From: Niallia alba
GTDB lineage: Bacteria > Bacillota > Bacilli > Bacillales > Cytobacillaceae
Assembly (NCBI RefSeq): GCF_012933555.1
Contig: NZ_JABBPK010000001.1
Span: forward strand, 4,690,001 to 4,754,000
Direction: 5' to 3'
Length of the DNA: 64,000 nt
Part shown: piece by piece, positions 50,423 to 60,311 of the stretch
Layout: each line of letters opens with the position of its first letter
Numbering within the stretch: the stretch's first letter is position 1
Program-made: the position numbers and the translations under genes
The notes under the pieces: model-generated
What the model was told of the DNA's origin: nothing
The model's database searches: none
The model's input: only the letters and a program-made list of their open reading frames with translations

Positions 50423-52630
50423 TTATTTTATTTTTAATATTTTTTCAAGCATGTCCTCTTTCCCGGCTTTCTTCGCAAAAATTTTCATTCGATAGGTACC
50501 CGCTTTGTCCATATTCGTTATATTAAATTCACCTTTTAATCGACCTCTCTTTACTTCTTTTTTCCAATCTAAGAACCGCACAAATTGCAAAGTATCATTC
50601 CTAAAAAGAGCGATTCCAAATTCTTCTGCCCCAGTCGGTAAATAAGTCTCATATTCATAGCTGTCATCTCCAGATTTTTTTAGAAAATCAAAACCCATAA
50701 TTCGTGGATAATCCGGCTCTTCCAATACATATAAATATGGCAACTCAATTAAATGTCTACCAGCTCTTACCTTAATTATACCATCTTGCAGTTTATCAGT
50801 GAAAAGGTTATCATCAATATTCATTATAATTGGGACATTTTTCTTTTGCCCTGGTTTCAATGTAAACGGCATAGGCAATCTCCAACTAACCCCTCGCTTT
50901 CCTTTTGGAAAATCAAAGGATACTTTCTCCATCGTTTTACCTACATTTTTTATCGTAATATATGCTTTATATTGGTTTTCTTCTTTTACTAATTTATATT
51001 TACCAAAGCGAATGCTTCCTGGCATAACTAGAATATTTGCATCTATCGCTTTATCCACTTGAATTCGGCCAGCCCCCTGTTCATACACTTTATATGTCAC
51101 ATTTTGTCTATTTTTGACTGGTTTTGCCGTATTCATTAAAGCTGCTTTCACTTCATCTGGACCCCAGTCTGGATGAGCTTCTAACAATAAAGCACATGCT
51201 CCAGCAACAAAAGGAGCCGCCATACTAGTTCCTTGCAACGCCATATATCCTTCAGGTACTGTGCTATTTATCACAACCCCAGGCGCAAGAACATCTGGTT
51301 TGATATCCCATGTACTAGTAACAGGTCCTCTCGAGCTAAACTCTGCTAGTATATCTTTTTCCCACTTTTTTTCTATTGTTAAATAGATTTTCTTCTTTTG
51401 AACAGACTCCTTTATAAATTCTCCCTCTTCCCTTGTAATTCCTGCTACTGGTATCGGCACTTCCTTTTCTAACATCCCTTGAAATGCCCCTGCCACATTG
51501 TTGAATATTAATACGCCAACAGCTCCAGCTTCATAGGCATTCTGAACTTTTTCCGTAAACGTCAGTTCCCCTCTTTCTATTAACACGAGTTTCCCTTTTA
51601 CATTTGTTAATTGATCCATCTTGCCTAACCCACCATTCACTAATGGAATGGATCCCATTTCCGCCCATTCCTTACTATTCTCCATATTTGTTAGGGCTAT
51701 TTTTTTTTCATTTATTGTAAAAAAAGGAGTATTTATGTTTGGCGTAGTAGCTCCAACGGAAATAGCCTTAGTGGCTGTTCCAGGAGAGCCCACTGTCCAT
51801 TCTGCGGGACCAGCGTTTCCTGCCGCCGCAACTGCAATTATCCCCTTCTTCACCACTTCGTTCAGAGCAAGACTAATTGGCAAATCAGGACCATTCACGT
51901 CACTACCTAATGACAAGTTAATGATATCCATCTTATCTCGGACAGCCCTATCAATCGCTGCTAAAATTTGCTCCGTTGTTCCAGCCCCACCAGGACCTAG
52001 TGCTCTATACGCATAAACAGTAGCATTCGGAGCAACTCCTTTCATTTTTCCATCGGCTGCAATAATTCCCGCAACATGGGTACCATGAAAAGTGTCCTTA
52101 TTTCCTAACCCGTTCGTTTCCATCGGGTCCTTGTCCTTATCAACAAAATCATAGCCACCCTTATAATTCTTTTGCAAATCAGGATGTCGATAATCTATTC
52201 CAGTATCTATTACCCCTACTTTGATTCCTTTCCCGCTTAAATGTTCAAGGGATTTCCCTAAGTAATTTCTTATTTCATCTGCTCCGATAATTTCAACCGG
52301 ATTTTCCGCTTCTGTCATATAGGTTTGAACTTTTGAAACTTGACTCACTCGTTCACTTCGTTCTATTTTTTCTAGTTCACGCACTGGTCCTTCTACAGAA
52401 AAACCACTAAACACTTCCTTAAAAATATATCTTTTTTCTAAATGAGGAAAGTCCTTTAAAAGTTGGTCAATTTCCTGTTCGGTATAATTCGTTTTTGTAT
52501 GTACTATAACGGTTTGAATCTCATTTGGATCTTGTGCGGGAAGCTTTGGAATGTTTAAGGATACTGCCATGGCCGAATGAGGTACTAACAATAGAAGTAA
52601 GAGGAATATTCTAAGCATTTTTTTTAGCAT
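50423..52630 (-). CDS. Secreted subtilisin-like protease (Vpr type)
   Basis: 735 residues from the ATG at 52630, GGGGGCG upstream. Signal peptide (KMLRIFLLLLLLVPHSAMA), I9 propeptide to about 105, S8 domain with Asp142 (GVIDTGIDYRHPDL), His182 (FHGTHVAGIIA), Asn in AAAGNAGP and Ser in GTSMAAPFVAG. A PA insertion lies between His and Ser; a ~200-residue beta-rich tail follows. Exported serine endopeptidase, close to B. subtilis Vpr (806 residues). Between the atp operon and upp in B. subtilis there is no such gene, so it looks like an insertion in this lineage. It lacks the FlgD-like and Ig-like modules of the other subtilase at 25983-29777. Confidence 0.93.
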   Translation of the reverse strand: MLKKMLRIFLLLLLLVPHSAMAVSLNIPKLPAQDPNEIQTVIVHTKTNYTEQEIDQLLKDFPHLEKRYIFKEVFSGFSVEGPVRELEKIERSERVSQVSKVQTYMTEAENPVEIIGADEIRNYLGKSLEHLSGKGIKVGVIDTGIDYRHPDLQKNYKGGYDFVDKDKDPMETNGLGNKDTFHGTHVAGIIAADGKMKGVAPNATVYAYRALGPGGAGTTEQILAAIDRAVRDKMDIINLSLGSDVNGPDLPISLALNEVVKKGIIAVAAAGNAGPAEWTVGSPGTATKAISVGATTPNINTPFFTINEKKIALTNMENSKEWAEMGSIPLVNGGLGKMDQLTNVKGKLVLIERGELTFTEKVQNAYEAGAVGVLIFNNVAGAFQGMLEKEVPIPVAGITREEGEFIKESVQKKKIYLTIEKKWEKDILAEFSSRGPVTSTWDIKPDVLAPGVVINSTVPEGYMALQGTSMAAPFVAGACALLLEAHPDWGPDEVKAALMNTAKPVKNRQNVTYKVYEQGAGRIQVDKAIDANILVMPGSIRFGKYKLVKEENQYKAYITIKNVGKTMEKVSFDFPKGKRGVSWRLPMPFTLKPGQKKNVPIIMNIDDNLFTDKLQDGIIKVRAGRHLIELPYLYVLEEPDYPRIMGFDFLKKSGDDSYEYETYLPTGAEEFGIALFRNDTLQFVRFLDWKKEVKRGRLKGEFNITNMDKAGTYRMKIFAKKAGKEDMLEKILKIK

Positions 52631-52840
52631 ACCAATCGCCCCCTGCAAATCATTATGCTTTTTATTTTGACCGCAAGTTGTTATTTTATGTATTTGACAT
52701 TAGAGATTGGAATTATCCAAGTGTGACTTTTATCACACATACAAATGTGAATATTCTATGTTTATTGATCACTTTTTCATAAACAAAAGAAACCACTATA
52801 TCTTTGCCATTTATCTATATTAATTTTTAGACGATAGATT

Positions 52841-52876
52841 AAAAAATGCTCATGGCTATTTGCCCTGAGCATTTTT
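52841..52876 (-). terminator. Terminator of upp
   Basis: On the minus strand AAAAATGCTCA / TGAGCATTTTTT with a 13-base loop, 16 bases after the stop codon. Confidence 0.9.
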
Positions 52877-52891
52877 ATTGTGTAAAAACTA

Positions 52892-53521
52892 TTATTTCGT
52901 ACCAAACAATCTGTCTCCTGCATCTCCAAGACCTGGCACAATATAACCTTTTTCATTTAATTTTTCATCAAGTGCTGCAATATAGATATCTACATCTGGA
53001 TGTGCTTCTTTTAATGCTTCTACCCCTTCAGGAGCTGCGATTAAGCACATAAATTTAATGTTTTTTCCGCCTCTGTTTTTTAAAGAGTGAATCGCTTCAA
53101 TTGCAGAACCACCAGTAGCAAGCATTGGATCGACTACAATAAAGTCTCTTTCTTCCACATCTGAAGGTAACTTCACATAATATTCTACCGGTTTTAAGGT
53201 TTTAGGATCACGATATAATCCAATATGTCCGACTTTTGCGGCAGGGATTAGTTTAAGAACCCCGTCAACCATCCCGATACCAGCACGCAAGATAGGAACG
53301 ATACCTAGTTTTTTACCTGAAAGCACGTTTGATTTTGTCTTAGCAACTGGTGTTTCAATTTCAATTTCTTCTAATGGCATATCACGCGTAATCTCAAAAG
53401 CCATTAATGTTGCTACTTCGTCTACTAACTCTCTAAATTCTTTAGTACCTGTTTGCGTTTCTCTGATGTATGTAAGTTTATGCTGAATTAATGGGTGATC
53501 AAATACATATACTTTTGCCAC
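52892..53521 (-). CDS. upp: Uracil phosphoribosyltransferase
   Basis: 209 residues from the GTG at 53521, with GGAACGGAG upstream; a longer frame adds three residues. Converts uracil plus PRPP to UMP in the pyrimidine salvage pathway. The PRPP loop [16 protein letters not shown] and the uracil-binding [18 protein letters not shown] at the C-terminus are complete, as are [12 protein letters not shown] and [10 protein letters not shown]. Confidence 0.97.
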   Translation of the reverse strand: MAKVYVFDHPLIQHKLTYIRETQTGTKEFRELVDEVATLMAFEITRDMPLEEIEIETPVAKTKSNVLSGKKLGIVPILRAGIGMVDGVLKLIPAAKVGHIGLYRDPKTLKPVEYYVKLPSDVEERDFIVVDPMLATGGSAIEAIHSLKNRGGKNIKFMCLIAAPEGVEALKEAHPDVDIYIAALDEKLNEKGYIVPGLGDAGDRLFGTK

Positions 53522-53600
53522 AAAATTCACTCCGTTCCTTCATTAATAGTATAAATATCCTCATTTTTCGACAGGATACTTCGTTAACACACTTCTATTC

Positions 53601-53629
53601 ATTCTACAGAAAAAGTATTAGCGAATCAA
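53601..53629 (-). promoter_or_regulatory. Sigma-A promoter of upp
   Basis: On the minus strand TTGATT (53629-53624), 17 bases, TAGAAT (53606-53601), preceded by TG (extended -10, TGTAGAAT). Confidence 0.75.
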
Positions 53630-53696
53630 CTGAAATCCATTTCTAAATTTGAAAATTCTATGATAGTTTTTCCGAAAAACGACAAAAAAACCGGAC

Positions 53697-53857
53697 TTAT
53701 AAAGTAAAACTTCCATTAGTGGACGGTTTTACTTCCTCCCCTACTGATGGTTAGTTGAACCAATCGAACCTTTACGGACAGTGTTGATCTCCCACCTATC
53801 TTCCTCGTATACTTGTAATCTTGAGGTGGGAGTCTTACTGTCCGTTAAGAGTGGAAT
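53697..53857 (+). repeat. CCATCAGTG-family element, most complete copy
   Basis: Begins TTATAAAGTAAAACTTCCATT. A first hairpin is CCATTAGTGG / CTACTGATGG. A second nested one is ACGGACAGT (53774-53782) / ACTGTCCGT (53837-53845) enclosing CTCCCACCT (53789-53797) / AGGTGGGAG (53824-53832). Ends GTTAAGAGTGGAATT. Partial relatives lie at 5393, 18795, 30029, 37018 and 42856. No reading frame. It lies between glyA and upp, outside both transcripts. Confidence 0.75.
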
Positions 53858-53861
53858 TAAA

Positions 53862-53905
53862 AAGAGGACAATCATAATTAGCTCTACGCCTTTGATTGTC
53901 CTCTT
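53862..53905 (-). terminator. Terminator of glyA
   Basis: AAGAGGACAATCA / TGATTGTCCTCTT, 13-bp perfect arms with an 18-base loop; on the minus strand TTTTTAATTCC follows. Confidence 0.92.
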
Positions 53906-53909
53906 CGCA

Positions 53910-55151
53910 TTATAATTGTTTGTACAATTCGAATTTACTAGTTAATGCCGTTACCCTTTTAGCAGCTTCCGCTAACTTCTCAGCATCTTCATGGTTTTTA
54001 AGTGTAAAACCGATAATAGATGCTATTTCATCCATATCTTCTACACTGAAGCCACGGGATGTTACTGCTGCTGTTCCAATGCGGATTCCACTTGTAACAA
54101 ACGGACTTGCTGGATCGTATGGAATAGTATTTTTATTTACAGTGATTCCCACTTCATCTAATACATGTTCTGCTACTTTTCCAGATAAACCTAATGATTG
54201 AAGGTCAACTAATAATAAATGATTATCAGTTCCATTTGATACTAAGTTTAATCCTTCTTTTTGGAGACCGCTTGCTAATCTCTTTGCATTTGCAATAATA
54301 TTTCCAGCATAGTCTTTGAAATCTGCTTGAAGCACTTCTCCAAATGCCACTGCTTTTGCCGCAATTACATGCATTAACGGGCCACCTTGAATTCCAGGGA
54401 AGATTGATTTATCAATTTTCTTGGCAAATTCCTCTTTACAAAGAATCATTCCACCACGAGGTCCACGCAATGTTTTATGTGTTGTTGTTGTGACAAAGTC
54501 AGCATAAGGAACTGGATTTTGATGTAGACCTGCAGCAACTAATCCTGCAATATGAGCCATATCCACCATTAAATATGCTCCAACTTCATCGGCAATCTCA
54601 CGGAACTTAGCGAAATCGATTTCACGTGGATAAGCACTTGCTCCAGCCACGATTAATTTTGGTTTATGGGCCACTGCTTTTTCTCGCACATCTTCGTAAT
54701 TAATATAATGTGTTTCTTTATCTACACCATACTCTACGAAATTATATTGAACACCACTAAAGTTAACAGGGCTTCCGTGTGTTAAATGACCACCGTGAGA
54801 CAAATTCATTCCTAACACTGTATCGCCATGCTCTAAAATAGTAAAATAAACTGCCATGTTTGCTTGTGCACCTGAGTGAGGCTGTACATTCACGTGTTCA
54901 GCACCGAAGATTTCTTTTGCACGATCGCGAGCAATATCTTCCACAATATCTACATATTCACATCCGCCGTAATAACGTTTAGCAGGATAGCCCTCGGCAT
55001 ATTTATTTGTCAATACAGATCCTTGCGCTTCCATTACCGCTTCACTAACAAAGTTTTCTGACGCAATCAATTCAATCTTCGCTCTTTGTCGACCTAATTC
55101 TTGCTGTATTGCTTTAAAAACAAGTTCATCTTGCTCTGCTAAATGCTTCAT
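53910..55151 (-). CDS. glyA: Serine hydroxymethyltransferase
   Basis: 413 residues, PLP enzyme that makes glycine and 5,10-methylene-THF from serine. The PLP lysine is in [18 protein letters not shown]. Other family blocks are [39 protein letters not shown] and [10 protein letters not shown]. Start [16 protein letters not shown] with GGGAGG upstream. Monocistronic by its own terminator. Confidence 0.98.
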   Translation of the reverse strand: MKHLAEQDELVFKAIQQELGRQRAKIELIASENFVSEAVMEAQGSVLTNKYAEGYPAKRYYGGCEYVDIVEDIARDRAKEIFGAEHVNVQPHSGAQANMAVYFTILEHGDTVLGMNLSHGGHLTHGSPVNFSGVQYNFVEYGVDKETHYINYEDVREKAVAHKPKLIVAGASAYPREIDFAKFREIADEVGAYLMVDMAHIAGLVAAGLHQNPVPYADFVTTTTHKTLRGPRGGMILCKEEFAKKIDKSIFPGIQGGPLMHVIAAKAVAFGEVLQADFKDYAGNIIANAKRLASGLQKEGLNLVSNGTDNHLLLVDLQSLGLSGKVAEHVLDEVGITVNKNTIPYDPASPFVTSGIRIGTAAVTSRGFSVEDMDEIASIIGFTLKNHEDAEKLAEAAKRVTALTSKFELYKQL

Positions 55152-55646
55152 ATGTATATCCTCCCGACTATTCTCTCTTTTCCACCGTAAATCTGCCTCT
55201 ATTCTATCATGTATATATTTTAAAAGGAAAGGGGTAATTCACGAATTATTAAGTGATTTATATGTTATTCGTTCGGTTTTTTAAAGTTTTTTCAGCCACT
55301 TTTCGTTATTTCATTTAAAAATATACGAAAATATTTATTTTGCTACTATTTCAATAAAATGAACCTGCGTTAAAATTATATTTTTTTATTGTGGTTGGAT
55401 GGTTTTTCTGGGAGAGAATTATTATTTAACGATAGTACCAGAGAAATTGTGAGGGAGGGGAGAGGATTTTCGGCTTTCATCCCTTTGATGAACACCATTT
55501 TCCCTCTCTCTCTTCTCATTTCTGGCTTTCATCCCCTTCCTTCATCAACAATCATTCACTAGGATATCCTCAAATCCAATGACAGCACAAAAACAAAAAA
55601 CCAATGAGATTCCTAAAGAGTATTAAGGAATTTCATTGGCTTTCAA
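55152..55646. other. Gap with a 52-bp-repeat relative and ywlG terminator
   Basis: At 55470-55545 two diverged copies of the repeat at 14510-14755 are present (GGCTTTCATCCCTTTGATGAACACC and GGCTTTCATCCCC, in pieces). At 55601-55639 CCAATGAGATTCCT / AGGAATTTCATTGG close a hairpin that, on the minus strand, precedes TTTTTTG: the ywlG terminator. The glyA promoter should lie near 55200 (TAGAAT at about 55200-55206). Remaining sequence is AT-rich. Confidence 0.7.
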
Positions 55647-56219
55647 TTAACAAGAAAGATTTTCTTTTGTTTTTTCGTAAACAGCTCTTGGTCCGCCAAT
55701 TAATTTAGGGCGGGATTTCGCTAGTGTGACATGGGCATTTCCCAATTGCTTCAGCGTTGTTCTAATTGGTACAGCAACATGCTTCAAGTGCATTCCAATA
55801 AAGGTATCACCAATATCTATTCCACCATCCGCCTGAATAAACTCTACAACAACCGGATCTTCCATCTTTCCGAAAGCAAATGTGGCCATTGCTCCGCCCG
55901 CATGACGCACAGGAACAACAGATACTTCCTGTAAGTTTCTTGCAAGTAGCTCTTTTCTTTCTACTACTAATGCACGATTTAAATGTTCACAGCACTGAAA
56001 AGCAAGGGAAACTCCTGATTGCTGTTGATATTTTTGACATTCTTCGAAAATTAACGAAGCGACATCGACGGTTCCCGCAGTCCCAATTTTTTGTCCAATC
56101 ACTTCACTTGTACTGCAGCCAATCACAAACAGTTGCTGCTCTTTAAGTTGTGCCTGTTCTTGATATTCGGTTAGAATCGTTTGTAACTGCTCCTTTAGCT
56201 TAAGTGTTTCCTCGTTCAT
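55647..56219 (-). CDS. ywlG: TIGR01440 family protein (YwlG)
   Basis: 190 residues from the ATG at 56219, GAGGGG upstream. The family motif block includes VIGCSTSEVIGQKIGTAG, FQCCEHLNRALVVE, VVPVRHAGGAMATFAF and GIDIGDTFIGMHLKHVAVP. Located between glyA and ywlE, as in B. subtilis. Function not established. Confidence 0.93.
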   Translation of the reverse strand: MNEETLKLKEQLQTILTEYQEQAQLKEQQLFVIGCSTSEVIGQKIGTAGTVDVASLIFEECQKYQQQSGVSLAFQCCEHLNRALVVERKELLARNLQEVSVVPVRHAGGAMATFAFGKMEDPVVVEFIQADGGIDIGDTFIGMHLKHVAVPIRTTLKQLGNAHVTLAKSRPKLIGGPRAVYEKTKENLSC

Positions 56220-56299
56220 ATAAAACACCCCTCTTCAAGTTACCTACATTTCTTTTACTATAACCATCATTGCACAAAGATATTGCAAGTACAAGCAAA

Positions 56300-57601
56300 C
56301 TATTCTTTAATTTGGAAGCGACAAATTGTCTGTTGTAACTCTTCTGCATGCGCTTGTAATTCTAAAGCCAAACTATCCACCTTCCGAATAAGCGCGGTTT
56401 GATTTTCAGCAATATTAGTTACCTGCTGTGCCCCCGCTGCTGTTTCTTCTGCAATTGCAGCTACTTCTTGGGATTGCTGTGTTGTTTCATAAATCTGTTG
56501 TTTTTGCTTATGAATCAATTCAGTAATATCAGCCGTTGCATAAGCCATCTTAGTTGTTGTTTCATTCATCTCGTTGAAAATTAAATTTGTTTTCTCCCCA
56601 GTTTTCGCTTTTTCTTGAGCATTCTCTACTTGCTTTGTAATTTGCACGACGACATTTTTAACTTCGGTTTGCATATTGCGAATTATCTCTGCAATTCCTT
56701 CTACCGCTTTTCCACTTTCATCTGCCAACCTTCTTACTTCTTCGGCAACTACACTAAAGCCGGCACCATGTTCTCCTGCTCGAGCTGCTTCGATGGAAGC
56801 ATTTAACGCCAATAAATTTGTTTGTGACGCAATTTCTCCAACAAGCTTTAAGACTTCTTCGATTTCCTTTGAATGAACTTCTAAATTCTGCACAGACTTT
56901 AGGGAATTCGTATTCTCCACTGCCAAGTCTTTCATACCATCTACTAATGAATGAACAACTTTATTTGTCTGCACCAATTTTTCTGTCATTTGTTCTGAAA
57001 TCATTTTTGACATATTCGCTTTTTCTTCTACTGTAAGAGCGATATTCATTGACTCTTCCACAGATTCCGCAGAAGCTTGTACACTTTGTGCAGAAACCTC
57101 CGCTCCCCCAGCAATTTCTCCTACTGAGCTAGAAATAGCTAATGTCTGCTCTAATGCATTATCTGATTCACTAGAAATCATTTTTACTGTTTTATTTGTC
57201 TTGTTAAAATTATTTTCAATACTTTGAACCATTTCCCGTAAATTATAAAGCATATGATTAAAAGCTAGACCTAAGGACTTTATTTCATCATCAGATTTCG
57301 ATACTTCCACATCTTGACTAATATCTCCATGTGCAGCTTTTAATGCGCTTTGTTCCAGTCGCTTTAACGGCTTAATAATAAGACCTGCCGCTAAAAAAGC
57401 TAAAAACCCAGACCAAAATACCCCTAATAATAAGGTGGCAATATTAAAAATTACGGAATTAATAGCCAGTTTACTTTCCATAGCTGGATAAACGATATAC
57501 ATACAAAAAGCACTTGTTGAATAGGTAATAATCGCTAGAATTGTAATAAATAACGCTAATTTTTTTCTTAAGCTAAACTTGTAATGCACCTTTGTTCCCA
57601 C
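56300..57601 (-). CDS. Methyl-accepting chemotaxis protein without a ligand domain
   Basis: 433 residues from a GTG with AAGGGGGAT upstream. Two membrane helices ([22 protein letters not shown] and [23 protein letters not shown]) close together leave only about 20 outer residues, so there is no extracellular sensor. A HAMP follows ([17 protein letters not shown]), then a long coiled-coil signalling domain with the CheA/CheW hairpin [21 protein letters not shown] and [19 protein letters not shown]. Stimulus may be membrane or cytoplasmic. It occupies the place where B. subtilis has rpiB between ywlG and ywlE. C-terminus ends [16 protein letters not shown] without a clear CheR tether. Confidence 0.94.
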   Translation of the reverse strand: MGTKVHYKFSLRKKLALFITILAIITYSTSAFCMYIVYPAMESKLAINSVIFNIATLLLGVFWSGFLAFLAAGLIIKPLKRLEQSALKAAHGDISQDVEVSKSDDEIKSLGLAFNHMLYNLREMVQSIENNFNKTNKTVKMISSESDNALEQTLAISSSVGEIAGGAEVSAQSVQASAESVEESMNIALTVEEKANMSKMISEQMTEKLVQTNKVVHSLVDGMKDLAVENTNSLKSVQNLEVHSKEIEEVLKLVGEIASQTNLLALNASIEAARAGEHGAGFSVVAEEVRRLADESGKAVEGIAEIIRNMQTEVKNVVVQITKQVENAQEKAKTGEKTNLIFNEMNETTTKMAYATADITELIHKQKQQIYETTQQSQEVAAIAEETAAGAQQVTNIAENQTALIRKVDSLALELQAHAEELQQTICRFQIKE

Positions 57602-57631
57602 TTTTTATCCCCCTTGTAAATAAAAGACACT

Positions 57632-58081
57632 TTACCATTCACTCTTTGTTATTTTCCCCATTGCTTTATCTATCAATTTTTCTAATTCCTGATAGGTTTC
57701 TCGATACATAGAAACAGATCCGCCAAAAGGATCACTTACATCCCCATTTGGATCATCCTCTGCAAATTCCTTTATCGTAAACGTTTTCTCTATTGAGGAT
57801 GGATACGCTGATACGAGTATATTTTTATGCCCCTTTGTCATGGTAAATATATAAGTCGCCCAGTCTATTAGCTCTTTTGTTACCATAGCGGAAGAATGAT
57901 TATGCTCGATTCCCTGTTCAGAAAGAACCTCCTGCGCTTGAAAAGAAGCGGCACCACCATTTATCGCATAGACTCCAGCTGATTTAACCTCCACTTCAGA
58001 AGCAAATTTTTGCTTTAAAATAGCCTCTGCCATCGGACTTCTGCACGTGTTACCTGTACAAACAAACAATACGCGAATCAT
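57632..58081 (-). CDS. ywlE: Protein-arginine phosphatase (low-molecular-weight PTP family)
   Basis: 149 residues; active-site P-loop CTGNTCRSP with Cys8 and Arg14 at the N-terminus, general acid in DPNGDVSDPFGGS. The Thr in the loop (Thr12, CTGNTCR) is known to select phospho-arginine in B. subtilis YwlE, counteracting the McsB kinase in the ClpCP protein-quality system. Orthology is inferred from this residue and gene order. Confidence 0.94.
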   Translation of the reverse strand: MIRVLFVCTGNTCRSPMAEAILKQKFASEVEVKSAGVYAINGGAASFQAQEVLSEQGIEHNHSSAMVTKELIDWATYIFTMTKGHKNILVSAYPSSIEKTFTIKEFAEDDPNGDVSDPFGGSVSMYRETYQELEKLIDKAMGKITKSEW

Positions 58082-58354
58082 CTTTTATCCTCCTTTATAT
58101 GCTTCTATTATAGACCAATTTACCTAAAATTTCTATTTAACATACAAAGAAAACAAAGCAAATACTGGTTTATTATCGGTTAAAACTAGTACATTTTTAG
58201 TGTTTATGTATTGTTAATAATCTGTAATTATTTATTACGTTAATTTGCTTCATTATGATCGATTCCTATTACTAACATTCTAGGAGCGCTGAAACCAACT
58301 TAAAAAGCGGCTTCCATCCCGTTGATGAAAACCACTTCTCCTATACTCACGCAA

Positions 58355-58909
58355 CTATAAACTAATAAGCAACTTAATTCCAAAAATAAGAAGGATTCCT
58401 CCTCCTAGCATTTCTCCATAGGAACCTAACCAGCCTTTTACCTTTCTGCCAATCAGTAAGCCTAGCCATGTCATTACCATCGCACTTATGCCAAAACTTA
58501 ATAGAACAATTGCCGTTCTGGCTTGATAAATCCCAAGGCTCAAGCCAACGGAGAAGCTGTCCAAACTTACACTGATCGCAAATAGAAGCAACCCAAAACC
58601 AACCGGTGTAATTCGGCTTGTCTCTACTTCTTTAAATCCATTCCAAATCATTTGAATCCCTAGTAGCACAAGTAATGCTCCACCTATATATCCGGCTATT
58701 TCACTAAAATTTTCCGAAAGAAGTTTCCCTGTAATCATCCCGAGTAGGGGCATTATTACATGAAAGATTCCGATTACAAAGCCGATTTTTGCTATTTGCT
58801 TTAATCTTAGTTGAAACATCCCCATGCCTAGCCCAACAGAAAATGCATCCATACCTAAAGCAAATGCCATTAAAATAAGTGTAAATAGTTCTCCCACAAT
58901 TGCAGACAT
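58355..58909 (-). CDS. mntP: Manganese efflux pump MntP
   Basis: 184 residues, six membrane helices in two repeats, each with the metal-binding acidic motif: [15 protein letters not shown] in the first and [15 protein letters not shown] in the second. Inner-membrane Mn(II) exporter (YwlD). No yybP-ykoY manganese riboswitch was recognised upstream. A relic of the 52-bp repeat (GGCTTCCATCCCGTTGATGAAAACC, in pieces) lies between it and ywlE near 58302. Confidence 0.94.
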   Translation of the reverse strand: MSAIVGELFTLILMAFALGMDAFSVGLGMGMFQLRLKQIAKIGFVIGIFHVIMPLLGMITGKLLSENFSEIAGYIGGALLVLLGIQMIWNGFKEVETSRITPVGFGLLLFAISVSLDSFSVGLSLGIYQARTAIVLLSFGISAMVMTWLGLLIGRKVKGWLGSYGEMLGGGILLIFGIKLLISL

Positions 58910-58993
58910 TTTTTGGCCCCCTTGGACTTGCTAATTAGAGATTATGCACGTCCAAGTTTATTTAGAAGTAAGAATCTGCAAATATTTTAAGAG

Positions 58994-59179
58994 AGGCTAT
59001 TTTTGTAAAGTTCGTTGCTAGTTATCCGTAACTTGAATACATTTCGCTTTCCACAGAGCGAACCGCGAGCTTTGCGGGATCTCCAATCTTATAGAAGTTT
59101 ACATGTATTCCGGCTACTCTATTTTTCCAACTTATTTTTTCTCCTATTGAAAAAACAACATTCTTATAAAAGACAGTCT
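58994..59179. repeat. MITE-like element, copy 4 (about 186 bp), most diverged
   Basis: Begins AGGCTATTTTTGTAAAG and ends TATAAAAGACAGTCT; inside, TTGAATACATTTCGCTTTCC and ACATGTATTCCGGC match copies 1-3. It lies between ywlC and mntP. Confidence 0.8.
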
Positions 59180-59212
59180 AAAAGAATACTTTCATTTTCT
59201 TATCTTAAAAGA

Positions 59213-60253
59213 CTATCTTATTACCTGATGAGAAGCTGCTTTCATTAATCTGTTCATAATTGCCTGTCCAACACCTTCTGTTGGAAACATCTCACCAAAA
59301 ATAATATCTACTTGATGATGATCAAAGCTTCGTAAGCCATCATATAAGTCTGTAGCTACTGTGGATAAATCTGTTCGTTGTCCACAAGCATAAACATAGT
59401 CAGCTTGATAAAATGCTTTATTTTCTTCTGTAGTAAGAACACCCACTGTATGTCCTTTTTGCTTTTCTTCTGCAATTAATAATTGAATTTTTTCCTTTGT
59501 GCCTTCCACTAAAAATAATGGTGCATTTGGAGCATAATGGGTGTACTTCATCCCTGGCGATTTTGGCTTGATTTCCTTATTAATCAGCGCTTGATCGATT
59601 TTGACTTCTCCCACAACACTTTCCAGTTGTTCTTTCGTGATACCCCCAGGACGGAGAATTACTACCTTATCACCCGTACAGTCCACAACCGTCGATTCTA
59701 CCCCTACACCTGTTGGACCCCCGTCTACAATCCCGGCAATACGGGAATCAAGATCCTCTTTTACATGAATCGCTTTTGTAGGACTTGGCTTTCCAGAACG
59801 ATTAGCGCTTGGCGCAGCAATTGGTAAGCCTGATTGTTCAATAAGTTGTAAAGCAACTGGATGATTTGGCATTCGGATGCCTACGGTGGATAAACCAGCA
59901 GTGGCAACCTCTGATAAGGCTCCTTTTTTCTTTTCCAAAATAACTGTTAGAGGTCCTGGCCAAAATGTCTCCATTAATTTTTGGGCTGTTGTTGGCACAT
60001 TTTCTACTAATTCATCTAATTGTTCTAGTTTCGCAATATGTATGATAAGCGGATTATCAGAAGGTCTTCCTTTTGCAGCAAATATTTTCGTGATGGCGGC
60101 ATCTTCTTTTGCATTTCCACCTAGGCCATATACTGTTTCTGTCGGGAACGCAACGACCTCATTTCTTTTTAAAAGATCAGCAGCTTGTTCTATTTGTGAA
60201 TAACTTTCTTTCTTATCCACATTTTTATCCACTGACCAATAATTTGTCTTCAT
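59213..60253 (-). CDS. ywlC: L-threonylcarbamoyladenylate synthase (Sua5/YwlC)
   Basis: 346 residues: YrdC/TsaC domain (VAFPTETVYGLGGNA, IFAAKGRPSDNPLIIHI, AAPSANRSGKPSPT) to about 210, then the C-terminal Sua5 domain after a linker (SPGMKYTHYAPNAPLFL, FGEMFPTEGVGQAIMNRL). Makes threonylcarbamoyl-AMP for the t6A37 modification of ANN-reading tRNAs. Intact length of the Sua5 type. The IS insertion lies about 60 bp upstream and may affect its promoter. Confidence 0.96.
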   Translation of the reverse strand: MKTNYWSVDKNVDKKESYSQIEQAADLLKRNEVVAFPTETVYGLGGNAKEDAAITKIFAAKGRPSDNPLIIHIAKLEQLDELVENVPTTAQKLMETFWPGPLTVILEKKKGALSEVATAGLSTVGIRMPNHPVALQLIEQSGLPIAAPSANRSGKPSPTKAIHVKEDLDSRIAGIVDGGPTGVGVESTVVDCTGDKVVILRPGGITKEQLESVVGEVKIDQALINKEIKPKSPGMKYTHYAPNAPLFLVEGTKEKIQLLIAEEKQKGHTVGVLTTEENKAFYQADYVYACGQRTDLSTVATDLYDGLRSFDHHQVDIIFGEMFPTEGVGQAIMNRLMKAASHQVIR

Positions 60254-60311
60254 TTAAATCCACCTTTTTCCATTCTAATATTTCCCTGAGTCCGTGACGT
60301 AATTAATAATA

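Noticed and set aside
58910-58993. Manganese (yybP-ykoY) riboswitch upstream of mntP
   Set aside because: The upstream region is too short and lacks the conserved motif; no evidence.
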